Shown here: in pieces, positions 1-5,821 of the stretch
How positions within the stretch are numbered: the stretch's first letter is position 1
Layout: the number at the start of each line of letters is the position of its first letter
Source: Desulfofustis sp.
GTDB lineage: Bacteria > Desulfobacterota > Desulfobulbia > Desulfobulbales > Desulfocapsaceae
Length of the DNA stretch: 11,707 nt
Reading direction: 5' to 3'
NCBI GenBank assembly: GCA_029287755.1
Contig: JARFQM010000312.1
Coordinates: forward strand, 1-11,707
The notes under the pieces: model-generated
Databases searched by the model: none
Told to the model about the DNA's origin: nothing
Seen by the model: the letters and a program-made list of their open reading frames with translations, nothing else
Translations under genes and position numbers: made by a program

Positions 1-162
1 GAGCCGGACATTAATCCAGCCTACCGGGAGCTTGACAACGTCTTTTTAATGCCGCATATCGGCAGCGCCACCAGAGAGACCCGGGACGCGATGGGGTTCA
101 GGGCGCTGGACAACCTCGATGCCATTTTCAGCGGCAGGGAACCCGGTGATCGGGTAGCCTAG
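1..162 (+). CDS. D-2-hydroxyacid dehydrogenase, C-terminal end (partial)
   Basis: This is the last 53 codons of a gene that starts before the window, ending in TAG at 160-162. The frame contains MPHIGSAT (residues 17-24 of the fragment), the active-site histidine block of NAD(P)-dependent D-2-hydroxyacid dehydrogenases. It is followed by TRETRDAM and ALDNLDAIFSGR, the usual C-terminal helix of the glyoxylate/hydroxypyruvate reductase (GhrB-like) branch. These cytoplasmic enzymes reduce 2-keto acids such as glyoxylate to D-2-hydroxy acids; the histidine is the general acid. The NAD-binding domain lies outside the window, so cofactor and substrate preference cannot be judged. The stop codon shares the palindrome CTAG with the stop of the convergent thiY gene. 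Family assignment is firm; exact substrate is open. Confidence 0.85.
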   Translation, partial: EPDINPAYRELDNVFLMPHIGSATRETRDAMGFRALDNLDAIFSGREPGDRVA

Positions 163-1112
163 TTTTCCAATTCGACCGCCCATCTTTCGAGTGGGGGGAT
201 TTCCTTTATTATGCCTTGTTCTTTGAGGAACTCGGCGAAGCGCAGGTAGCGGGTTCTATCCAGCGCCCGGGGGCGCAGTGCGAAGCGAGGCAGGGTGTCG
301 CGCCAGGCCCGGCGGTTCAGTTCATCATCGAGATCGCTGCGTTCGCCGGAGATAAACAGTTTCCAGCTCTCTTCAGGATGATTGACCAGGTACTGGACGC
401 CCGCTTCCAGCCCATCGATGAATTTGCCTATGGCAGGGTTGGCAAGCGAGTCCCTGCCGGCGACCATGATCAGTTCGTCATAGGCGGGGATACCGAATTC
501 CTCGACGTAAAAGGCGCGGCCCGGCCTGTTCTCGATATCCATCTGGTTCAACTCGAAATTCCTGAACGCCCCAATCACCGCGTCCGCTGCGCCGGTGAAT
601 AATGACGGCGACAGGGAGAAGTTGACGTTTATCAAGCGCACCTCGTCGAGGGTAAGCCCCTCCCTCTCGAGCATCACCTTGAGCAGCACCGTTTCAAAGC
701 CGCCCACCGAGTAGCCGATGGTCTTGCCCTGGAGATCGCCGATTTTCTTTATATCACCATCCGCCAGCACCACCAGGCTGTTGAGCGGCGTGGCGATCAG
801 GGTGGCGACGCGCACCAGGGGCAGCCCCTGGTCAACCTGCATCTGATGCTGATGCTGATAGGAGACGGCCAGGTCCGCTTTGCCGGCAGCCACAAGTTTG
901 GGCGGATCATTGGGGTCGGACGGGGCAATGAACTCCACCTCCAGGCCCCGGTCCCGGAAGTAGCCCCTTTCCTGGGCCACGAAAAGCGGTGCGTGATCGG
1001 GGTTGATGAACCAGTCGAGCAGCACCGTCAGTTTGTCGGCGCCGCAGGCGACATTGGTCGAGAGCAGCAGCCCCAGTGCGGCAGCAAGGGAGTAACGGAA
1101 GAGATGTTTCAT
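159..1112 (-). CDS. thiY: Periplasmic pyrimidine-precursor-binding protein ThiY (NMT1/THI5-like)
   Basis: The product is a 317-residue substrate-binding protein of the NMT1/THI5-like family, the receptor of the ThiXYZ importer. Residues 1-25 form a Sec signal (KHLFR, then a Leu/Ala-rich core, then ACGAD). Cys23 does not sit in a canonical lipobox, so a soluble periplasmic protein is more likely than a lipoprotein. The mature part opens with LTVLLDWFINPDHAPLFVA (28-46) and contains GKADLAVSYQ (77-86) and ATLIATPLNSLVVL (103-116), all typical of bacterial ThiY. The start is the ATG at 1112, because AAGGA precedes it and the signal peptide begins there; the open frame extends 60 codons further back only by running through thiX. 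It lies 2 bp after thiX. Family members bind formylaminopyrimidine or HMP; which one is bound here is not visible. Confidence 0.9.
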   Translation of the reverse strand: MKHLFRYSLAAALGLLLSTNVACGADKLTVLLDWFINPDHAPLFVAQERGYFRDRGLEVEFIAPSDPNDPPKLVAAGKADLAVSYQHQHQMQVDQGLPLVRVATLIATPLNSLVVLADGDIKKIGDLQGKTIGYSVGGFETVLLKVMLEREGLTLDEVRLINVNFSLSPSLFTGAADAVIGAFRNFELNQMDIENRPGRAFYVEEFGIPAYDELIMVAGRDSLANPAIGKFIDGLEAGVQYLVNHPEESWKLFISGERSDLDDELNRRAWRDTLPRFALRPRALDRTRYLRFAEFLKEQGIIKEIPPLERWAVELEN

Positions 1113-1114
1113 GG

Positions 1115-1861
1115 TCAGATTCCTTTTGAGGGTTCCCAGTAAATGATTTTGTCCAGCAGATAATCTACGGAAAAATAAATGAGCAGGGCGGTGCCTGACA
1201 GCACTGCCAGCGCGGCAAACATCACGTCCACCTGCATTCTGGCGTTGGCATGCAGCATGTAGAAACCAAGGCCCGAACTGGAGCCCACCCATTCACCGAC
1301 TATTGCTCCGATCGGCGCGACCGCAGCCGCTACCCGCAGCCCCGAACCAAAGGCCGGCAGGGCGGAGGGAATAACGATGTACCTGAGGGTGGCGAGATGG
1401 CCGGCTCCCATGATTCGGGCAAGCTCCAGCAGGTCCGGGCTGGTTCGGCGCATACCCTGATAGAAGGAGGCGGCCACGGGGAAAAAGATGATCAGCACCG
1501 CCATGGCGATTTTTGAAGCCATGCCATAGCCGAACCAGAGCACCAGAATGGGCGCCAGGGCAAAGACCGGTATCGCCTGGCTGATCACCAGTACCGGCTG
1601 CATCCAGCGTTTGAGCAGCGGCGAGATGATCATCGTCAGAGCACAGGATGAGCCGAGCAGGGTGCCGATCAACAGACCGGCAATAATCTCGAAAGCTGTC
1701 GTTTTCAGATGTTTGAGCAGAAGCGGGCCATGGTCTATCAGAGCCTGAGCGACCGGTAGCGGGCCCGGCAGGATATAGGGCGGGACCTGAGTGGCGAGGA
1801 CCAGCAGCTGCCACAGGCCGATCAGGCCGGCTGCCAGAACCATGAGGCGCAGCGCAGCCAT
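1115..1861 (-). CDS. thiX: ABC transporter permease ThiX (thiamin precursor uptake)
   Basis: A 248-residue inner-membrane permease of the SsuC/TauC/ThiX type (BPD_transp_1). About six hydrophobic segments are visible, at roughly residues 5-25, 54-78, 90-112, 115-136, 175-197 and 215-235. The cytoplasmic coupling loop is present as ELARIMGAG followed by RYIVIPSALPAFGSGLR (about residues 145-178), matching the EAA---G---I-LP pattern that docks on the ATPase. The family would also fit sulfonate or nitrate uptake. Its place between thiZ and thiY, downstream of thiM, thiE and a TPP riboswitch, points to pyrimidine-precursor import. Its ATG overlaps the thiZ TGA by one base (TGATG), implying translational coupling. 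Confidence 0.9.
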   Translation of the reverse strand: MAALRLMVLAAGLIGLWQLLVLATQVPPYILPGPLPVAQALIDHGPLLLKHLKTTAFEIIAGLLIGTLLGSSCALTMIISPLLKRWMQPVLVISQAIPVFALAPILVLWFGYGMASKIAMAVLIIFFPVAASFYQGMRRTSPDLLELARIMGAGHLATLRYIVIPSALPAFGSGLRVAAAVAPIGAIVGEWVGSSSGLGFYMLHANARMQVDVMFAALAVLSGTALLIYFSVDYLLDKIIYWEPSKGI

Positions 1862-2595
1862 CAGTGGTGATCCTCTAAAAGCAGCTCCAAGAGGCGGCCG
1901 TAATGCTCGAGTACTTCGCTGCTGTCCGGGCTGCGGGGCGGTCGGGTATGAAAATCGATGGTCGTTTTCACCTGAGCCGGAGAGCCGCCCAGAATGATAA
2001 TCCGATGGGCCATTCGCAGGGCCTCGGCCGCGTCATGGGTGACCAGAACGGTGGTGGTTCCCCTGGTCAGTTCGGCCGACAGATCCTGAAGTTTGATTCT
2101 GGTCAGGGCATCGAGGGCGGAGAACGGTTCATCCATCAGCAGCACCGACCTCCCCTCCATCAGCGTTCGCAGCAGCGCGGCGCGTTGGCGCATGCCGCCT
2201 GAAAGCGCCTGGGGAAGGGTCTGTTCGAATCCGGCCAGACGCCCCCTGGCGATCAATTCCCCTGCCCGTCGCCGGTGAGAATCACTCAATTCACCCCGCA
2301 GTCTGGCGCCAAGCATGACATTGTCGATCAGACTCATCCAGGGCAGCAGCAGATCGTCCTGCCCCATCCAGGCGACCGCCGATGCTTCAGCGGGGCTGAA
2401 CTCAACCGTTCCCTGGCTGTTGAACCCCGTAGCACCCGAGATAAAACGAAGCAGGGTGGACTTGCCGCAGCCGCTCGGTCCGAGAATACAGCTGGTCTTG
2501 CCGGCGGCGATGTCGAGGCTGAGGGTATCAAACAGCGGAGCATCGCTGCCGAATCGCAGGGTAAGGTCTCTAATCTGTATGGTCGGGGCGCTCAC
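1861..2595 (-). CDS. thiZ: ABC transporter ATP-binding protein ThiZ
   Basis: A 244-residue ABC ATPase with all nucleotide-binding motifs: Walker A GPSGCGKST (39-47), Q-loop Gln79 in WMGQDDLLLPW, signature LSGGMRQR (131-138), Walker B VLLMDEP (151-157), D-loop SALD and H-loop His187. It should power the ThiX permease from the cytoplasmic face, as a dimer. The family is close to SsuB/TauB, so substrate assignment rests on the thi context. The start is a GTG at 2595; no better in-frame ATG or GTG lies between it and the preceding stop. No clear Shine-Dalgarno precedes it. The thiE stop at 2626-2628 is in the same frame, ten codons upstream. Translation may depend on ribosomes arriving from thiE. 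Confidence 0.9.
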   Translation of the reverse strand: MSAPTIQIRDLTLRFGSDAPLFDTLSLDIAAGKTSCILGPSGCGKSTLLRFISGATGFNSQGTVEFSPAEASAVAWMGQDDLLLPWMSLIDNVMLGARLRGELSDSHRRRAGELIARGRLAGFEQTLPQALSGGMRQRAALLRTLMEGRSVLLMDEPFSALDALTRIKLQDLSAELTRGTTTVLVTHDAAEALRMAHRIIILGGSPAQVKTTIDFHTRPPRSPDSSEVLEHYGRLLELLLEDHH

Positions 2596-2625
2596 GTTTA
2601 GTTTTGGGGGCGGCAGCTCGGGTTT

Positions 2626-3264
2626 CTATTTTTTCTCTGAGGAAGCCCGATCTACGATGCTTTTCAGCTTCTTCGAGGCTTCAGCCGGATCGTCTGCAGA
2701 GACAATGGCGGACACCACAGCCACTCCGTCGGCACCAGCTGCGATAACGGATGCAGCGTTCTCCTGATTGATGCCGCCAATGCCGACCAGGGGAATAGCG
2801 ACCAGCTCGCGGATCTTCCTTACCCCTTCGAGACCATGCGGTGGTGCGGTATCGGTTTTTGTGGGGGTGGCGAAGACGGGGGAAATCCCGATATAGTCGG
2901 CGCCTTGCTGGGCGGCCTTGAGTGCATCCTCTGTTGATTCAGCCGAGATACCAATCATCAATGCCTGGCCGGCGATCTTCCTGGCCATGGCAATGGGCAT
3001 GTCGCTCTGGCCGAGGTGAACCCCGTCGGCCTCGACGGCCAGGGCCACATCCAGCCGGTCATTGATAATCAAAGGTATGCGGCGGGCTCTGAGCAGCGGC
3101 CGCAGGGCCAGCGCCTCGTCGATGAATTCCCTGGTCCCGCAGCTCTTCTCGCGAAGCTGTACGCAGGTTACCCCTCCAGCTGCGGCTGCTTCAACGATCT
3201 CGGCGGTGGATCTGCCTTTTGACAGTGACCGATCGGTGACCAGATAGAGGGAATAGTCGATCAT
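2626..3264 (-). CDS. thiE: Thiamin-phosphate synthase ThiE
   Basis: A 212-residue (beta/alpha)8 barrel enzyme of normal family length. It joins 4-amino-5-hydroxymethyl-2-methylpyrimidine diphosphate to thiazole phosphate, giving thiamin phosphate and pyrophosphate in the cytoplasm. Visible motifs are LYLVTDR (6-12), CVQLREK (34-40, pyrophosphate contact), IINDR (66-70), GVHLGQSD (81-88, Mg/pyrophosphate site), YIGISPVFATPTK (124-136) and GIGGI (161-165). The third loop has ISPVF where VGPIF is more usual, a conservative change. It starts 6 bp after the thiM stop, with a G-rich stretch about ten bases before the ATG. Control is expected through the upstream TPP riboswitch. Assignment is firm. 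Confidence 0.96.
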   Translation of the reverse strand: MIDYSLYLVTDRSLSKGRSTAEIVEAAAAGGVTCVQLREKSCGTREFIDEALALRPLLRARRIPLIINDRLDVALAVEADGVHLGQSDMPIAMARKIAGQALMIGISAESTEDALKAAQQGADYIGISPVFATPTKTDTAPPHGLEGVRKIRELVAIPLVGIGGINQENAASVIAAGADGVAVVSAIVSADDPAEASKKLKSIVDRASSEKK

Positions 3265-3270
3265 CGGTGC

Positions 3271-4077
3271 TCAGCCCCCGATGATTTTGCAGCCGGCGAC
3301 GATATCGTCAGGACCGATCTGGTAGAGCGCGTCGAGAAGGGCCGTCATGAACGAACCGGGCCCCTGGGCGGTCTCCCCTGCCCGCTCGCCGGCGAGACCG
3401 AAAAAGGCAAGACCTGTGGCCGCAGCGCTAAGCGGATCCGGATCGACGGCTGCGAAGGCGCCGATTATCGCGGTTGCCGAACAACCCGTTCCCGTGACCA
3501 TCGGCATCAGGGGGTGGCCGTTTTCGACTCTGAGGATTCTCGTACCGTCGGTAATGAAATCGACGGGGCCGGTAATCGCCAGTGTCGCTCCAAGCTCCTT
3601 GGCCAGGACCATGGCGCTGCCCTCTGCTTCATCCACCGAGTGGAGCGAATCCACTCCTTTGCTCTTCGATTCTTCATTCTGCAGGGAGAGAATTTCCGAA
3701 GCATTGCCTCTGATGATCGACACATTGGTTTCGGCGGCGATGGTCTGGGCAGTCTCGGTGCGCAACCTGGTAGCCCCGGAACCCACCGGGTCGAGAACGA
3801 TGGGCGTGCCCAGCTTACTGGCCTTTCTTGCGGCCGTGAGCATCGAACTGATCCAGCTGTCGGAAAGCGTACCGATATTTATCACCAGCGCACCGGCAAA
3901 GCTGACCATTTCTTCCACTTCGTTTTCGGCGTGGGCCATGACCGGCGAGGCCCCGGCGGCCAGGAGCACGTTGGCCGTATAATTCATGACCACATAGTTG
4001 GTGATATTGTGAATAAGAGGCTTGTTCTGACGAATTTTTTCGATATTTTCGGCGCATCTCACCGCTAGATCTGACAT
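3271..4077 (-). CDS. thiM: Hydroxyethylthiazole kinase ThiM
   Basis: A 268-residue enzyme of normal length that phosphorylates 4-methyl-5-(2-hydroxyethyl)thiazole, feeding salvaged thiazole to ThiE. Motifs include PLIHNITNYVVMN (20-32), SPVMAHA (44-50), VLDPVGSGATRLR (94-106), RGNASEI (123-129) and the active-site TGTGCSAT (195-202) with Cys199, followed by the ribokinase-like anion hole. It is the first gene of the operon. Its ATG at 4077 has AAAGG seven bases upstream, and that site can be sequestered by a segment just after the riboswitch. Next to thiE and ThiXYZ genes, it shows that the operon is built for salvage rather than de novo synthesis. Assignment is firm. Confidence 0.97.
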   Translation of the reverse strand: MSDLAVRCAENIEKIRQNKPLIHNITNYVVMNYTANVLLAAGASPVMAHAENEVEEMVSFAGALVINIGTLSDSWISSMLTAARKASKLGTPIVLDPVGSGATRLRTETAQTIAAETNVSIIRGNASEILSLQNEESKSKGVDSLHSVDEAEGSAMVLAKELGATLAITGPVDFITDGTRILRVENGHPLMPMVTGTGCSATAIIGAFAAVDPDPLSAAATGLAFFGLAGERAGETAQGPGSFMTALLDALYQIGPDDIVAGCKIIGG

Positions 4078-4082
4078 GGCGT

Positions 4083-4188
4083 CACCTTTCTTTGAAGATT
4101 AATACAGCACAGGGAATGGCGTGCGGCAAAGCCCGGGGGATAACCAGAGAGAACAAACTGAACAGAAAAGCGTGAACTGCAATTCCCT
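4083..4188 (-). promoter_or_regulatory. Candidate translational expression platform of the thiM leader
   Basis: Two complementarities are visible in the RNA between the aptamer and thiM. First, the Shine-Dalgarno segment AGAAAGGUG (4083-4091, read on -) can form nine contiguous pairs, two of them G-U, with CGCUUUUCU (4164-4172). Second, the conserved 3' aptamer strand AGGGAAU (4182-4188) is fully complementary to AUUCCCU (4111-4117). The first pairing would hide the ribosome site. The second would disrupt the aptamer's closing helices and trap the anti-SD segment in a loop. No GC hairpin followed by a T run is seen, so translational control is favoured over termination. The pairings are read from the sequence; the switching model is inference. 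Confidence 0.5.
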
Positions 4189-4252
4189 ACGCTGGCATTA
4201 ACCAGATCAGGTTCTATGGGTATCATCTCAGGCCCGTAGGCCACCCCTGCGA
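4181..4252 (-). promoter_or_regulatory. TPP riboswitch (THI element)
   Basis: Read on the - strand, this is a textbook thiamin pyrophosphate aptamer. It has GCAGGGGUGG, a short P3 hairpin (4231-4242), the pyrimidine-sensing CUGAGA, AUACCC, then AACCUGAUCUGGUUAAUGCC and AGCGUAGGGAA. P2 pairs GGGU with ACCC. P5 is CUGG/CCAG around UUAAUG, and P4 is CCUG/UAGG. It lies about 105 bases upstream of the thiM ATG. It should lower expression of thiM, thiE and thiZXY when TPP is plentiful. P3 is minimal: GGCC closed directly on UACG. Identification is essentially certain from the conserved core. Confidence 0.97.
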
Positions 4253-4458
4253 AAATAAAGCATCACTACACAGTGCCATAAGCCCATCCATCCCTTGACT
4301 CATAACCCAGTGTATATAAATGGTTTATAAGTGGTTAATCAGGGCCTGTCAAGTACGGTCAGGGGACAAGCTGCAGGTTTTAAAACGACAATAATAGGTA
4401 TTTTAATGCACCCTTTTTGCTTTTTTTGAAAATGGTGTTTATCCCTTTCGAGAACGGT
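4253..4458. other. AT-rich divergent intergenic region between the thi leader and the small gene
   Basis: This stretch has no credible gene. It must carry the - strand promoter for the thi operon; AT-rich segments such as TTATAAACC and TTTATATACAC (read on -, about 4308-4331) are possible -10 regions, but none has a good -35 at proper spacing. An imperfect inverted repeat (CTGTC ... GTCAG, about 4346-4362) and T runs at 4414-4428 are visible. The T runs lack an upstream GC hairpin, so I do not call a terminator. A TTTCGA at 4446-4451 recurs at 4469-4474. Confidence 0.6.
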
Positions 4459-4491
4459 TTGATTATTGTTTCGATAATCATATTTTATAAT
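4459..4491 (+). promoter_or_regulatory. Candidate promoter of the 4516 small gene
   Basis: A perfect TATAAT lies at 4486-4491. It would start transcription near 4498, leaving a leader of about 18 bases before the ATG at 4516. The -35 match is weak: TTATTG at 4463-4468 has the ideal 17-base spacing, while the better TTGATT at 4459-4464 is 21 bases away. A weak -35 overlapped by an inverted repeat suggests a regulated promoter. The perfect -10 box and its position just ahead of a good ribosome site are the main support. Confidence 0.55.
4460..4480. repeat. 7-bp inverted repeat, probable operator
   Basis: TGATTAT and ATAATCA form perfect 7-bp arms around a 7-base spacer (TGTTTCG). The repeat is centred at about -28 from the predicted start of transcription and covers the -35 region, where a repressor would block polymerase. 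GATAATCAT has some likeness to half of a Fur box, and TTGAT/ATCA to FNR sites, but neither consensus is fully met. The regulator is unknown. Confidence 0.5.
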
Positions 4492-4515
4492 AATACCAAT
4501 ATAATGGAGTGAATT

Positions 4516-4707
4516 ATGCTGGCCAGCGACAAGATAGCAAAGGCCTTCGAGGCCATCTGCGAAGAAGTGGATAAAATCAACAAGGACGATCTTTCAGGCA
4601 AAACCAGGAAGCGCCTCAAAACCATCGTTTCCATCGCCAAACATCAGAGCGACATCAGGGGCGCGAAAAAGGGCAGCTGTAAGGCCCATACCAAGAAGTG
4701 CGGTTAA
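4516..4707 (+). CDS. Small basic cysteine-tailed protein, unknown function
   Basis: A 63-residue protein that I do not recognise. GGAG at 4506-4509, six bases before the ATG, and a TATAAT box upstream make it a credible gene despite its size. Two amphipathic helices are likely, about residues 3-23 (alternating acidic and hydrophobic, with Cys15) and 29-47 (RKRLKTIVSIAKHQ). They are followed by a Gly/Lys-rich tail holding Cys55, His58 and Cys62 (CKAHTKKC). The tail could bind a metal or be redox active, but two cysteines and one histidine are weak evidence. There is no signal peptide or membrane segment. It stands alone on its strand, followed by a stem-loop, so it appears to be a single-gene unit. 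Confidence 0.65.
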   Translation: MLASDKIAKAFEAICEEVDKINKDDLSGKTRKRLKTIVSIAKHQSDIRGAKKGSCKAHTKKCG

Positions 4708-4711
4708 TCAA

Positions 4712-4732
4712 GCAGGACGGCTGCCATCCTGC
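4712..4732. terminator. Stem-loop between convergent genes, possible terminator
   Basis: GCAGGA and TCCTGC form a 6-bp GC-rich stem around a 9-base loop, five bases after the stop of the 4516 gene and facing the end of the GST remnant. On the + strand no T run follows. On the - strand it is followed by TTGATTAA, a modest T/A stretch. It could end transcription from either side, or may be only an RNA 3' end structure. Confidence 0.4.
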
Positions 4733-4797
4733 GAGGGGGTCGAACTGCAGTGTTACAGCTATCTGCCCCCGGCGCTGCTGAGTGTTATAAAAACCTG

Positions 4798-5038
4798 CTA
4801 CTGCTCGTACAGCTCTATGACCTCCTCTTCCGCCAGGGCGTCAGCTATCCATTCCTGCAGGGAGGCCAGCGACAGCATCGCCTGCATGTACTCCTTTTCG
4901 ACCGCGCCCACCGCGATGAGGTAGCTTTTAAAGCAGCAGCCGCACCTCCTCGAATTTTATGTCGAACTGTCTCAGAGGCAGCCAGCCTCTCAGGGACCAG
5001 GATGAATAGTTTTTATTACCGATAACAGGCGTGCACAT
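4798..5038 (-). pseudogene. Glutathione S-transferase remnant (internal deletion and frameshift)
   Basis: The ATG at 5038 has GGAG six bases upstream and opens a frame reading PVIGNKNYSSWSLRGWLPL then FDIKFEEVRL. This is the thioredoxin-fold N-terminus of bacterial glutathione S-transferases, including the catalytic-region serines. That frame stops at 4928-4930. From about 4927 the next frame reads SYLIAVGAVEKEYMQAML, LQEWIADALAEEE and VIELYEQ, ending in TAG at 4798-4800. This matches the last helices of the same family, where QEWIA and a final I--YE are typical. About 36 N-terminal and 44 C-terminal residues survive of an expected 200-plus, so roughly 120-150 codons are missing. The joint lies around 4927-4935. 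The gene should encode no working transferase. Confidence 0.8.
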
Positions 5039-5145
5039 GGTGCGCTCCGGGATGATCGATGGTCGGGTGAATTCGATTTCTGCAAATGGTGCGAGAGGTA
5101 CCGATAGCCATTCTAGTGAAATCACCTGGCCTAATCAATCGTATT

Positions 5146-5155
5146 GTTGTACAAC
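5146..5155. repeat. Perfect 10-bp palindrome upstream of the LysE-type gene
   Basis: GTTGTACAAC is a perfect palindrome, 23 bases before the lysE-type start codon. It lies in the 140-bp gap between the divergent GST remnant and the exporter gene. It may be an operator half-site or dimer site. No clear -35/-10 pair was found around it. Chance occurrence cannot be excluded. The rest of 5039-5178 shows no gene. Confidence 0.35.
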
Positions 5156-5178
5156 CGGTAGTGCACAAGGAGAATGAC

Positions 5179-5799
5179 ATGAGTCTCGAGTTGTATATCG
5201 GGTTTCTGCTGGCTTCGAGCCTGATCCTGATTATTCCTGGGCCGACGATCATCCTGGTCGTCAGCCAGGCCATTGCCCACGGCAAGAGGTCCATTCTGCC
5301 GCTGTCAGCAGGTGTGGTGGCTGGGGACTTCACTGCCATGACCCTGTCGCTGCTTGGGTTGGGAAGCCTGCTGAGCGTATCGGCAGAGCTCTTCAACATG
5401 CTGAAGTGGATCGGGGCGCTTTACCTGATCTACCTGGGAATCAAGCTTTGGACTTCAAGGCCCGAGGGTGTTGAGATTTGTTCGGAACTAAAAGAGAGCA
5501 CGGGGCGCTCCCTGTTTCGGTCGTCGTTCATCGTGACCGCCCTGAATCCGAAGAGCATTACCTTCTTTATCGCTTTTTTCCCGCAATTCGTGAGCAGCTC
5601 GGGAGCCATTGGCCAGCTCTTTCTGCTGGGGGCGACCTTTCTCACCCTGGCGGCCTTCAACGCCCTGATGTATGGGCTGTTCGCCGGCCAGTTCAATGAC
5701 ATCCTGCAGAAGAGGTCGGCTCGACGGTGGCTCAATCGGGGCGGCGGTTCGGCCCTGATAGGTGCGGGTATCGTCACGGCTGGTCTGAAACAGGGTTGA
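5179..5799 (+). CDS. LysE/RhtB-family amino acid exporter
   Basis: A 206-residue inner-membrane protein of the LysE/RhtB translocator family, at the normal length. The N-terminus has ILIIPGPTIILVVSQAIAHG (residues 16-35), with the family's conserved PGP and the following Gly-rich segment ending in AGVVAGD. Further on are LKWIGALYLIYLGIKLW and LNPKSITFFIAFFPQFV, both diagnostic. About six membrane segments are visible. The family exports amino acids or derivatives such as homoserine, threonine, lysine and cysteine; the substrate here is not readable. The start is the ATG at 5179 because AAGGAG sits six bases before it. The gene heads a closely spaced run of five, and a threonine/serine dehydratase three genes on hints at amino acid homeostasis. 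Confidence 0.92.
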   Translation: MSLELYIGFLLASSLILIIPGPTIILVVSQAIAHGKRSILPLSAGVVAGDFTAMTLSLLGLGSLLSVSAELFNMLKWIGALYLIYLGIKLWTSRPEGVEICSELKESTGRSLFRSSFIVTALNPKSITFFIAFFPQFVSSSGAIGQLFLLGATFLTLAAFNALMYGLFAGQFNDILQKRSARRWLNRGGGSALIGAGIVTAGLKQG

Positions 5800-5821
5800 G
5801 CGGAGCAGAAGGGCAGGACCT

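Noticed and set aside
1113..1292. 60-codon N-terminal extension of thiY
   Set aside because: It lies wholly inside thiX in another frame; the ATG at 1112 has a ribosome site and begins a proper signal peptide.
4118..4141. GC-rich stretch in the thiM leader as a riboswitch terminator
   Set aside because: The best stem is only about three pairs (GGC-UUU-GCC) and no U run follows it.
4414..4428. T-rich runs as an intrinsic terminator on +
   Set aside because: No GC-rich hairpin precedes them and no + strand gene lies upstream in the region.
4500..4505. Second TATAAT upstream of the small gene as a -10 box
   Set aside because: It overlaps the ribosome site, so a transcript from it would start at or beyond the start codon.
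4750..5025. 91-codon open frame on + across the GST remnant
   Set aside because: No ribosome site or motif; the opposite strand carries recognisable GST sequence at both ends.
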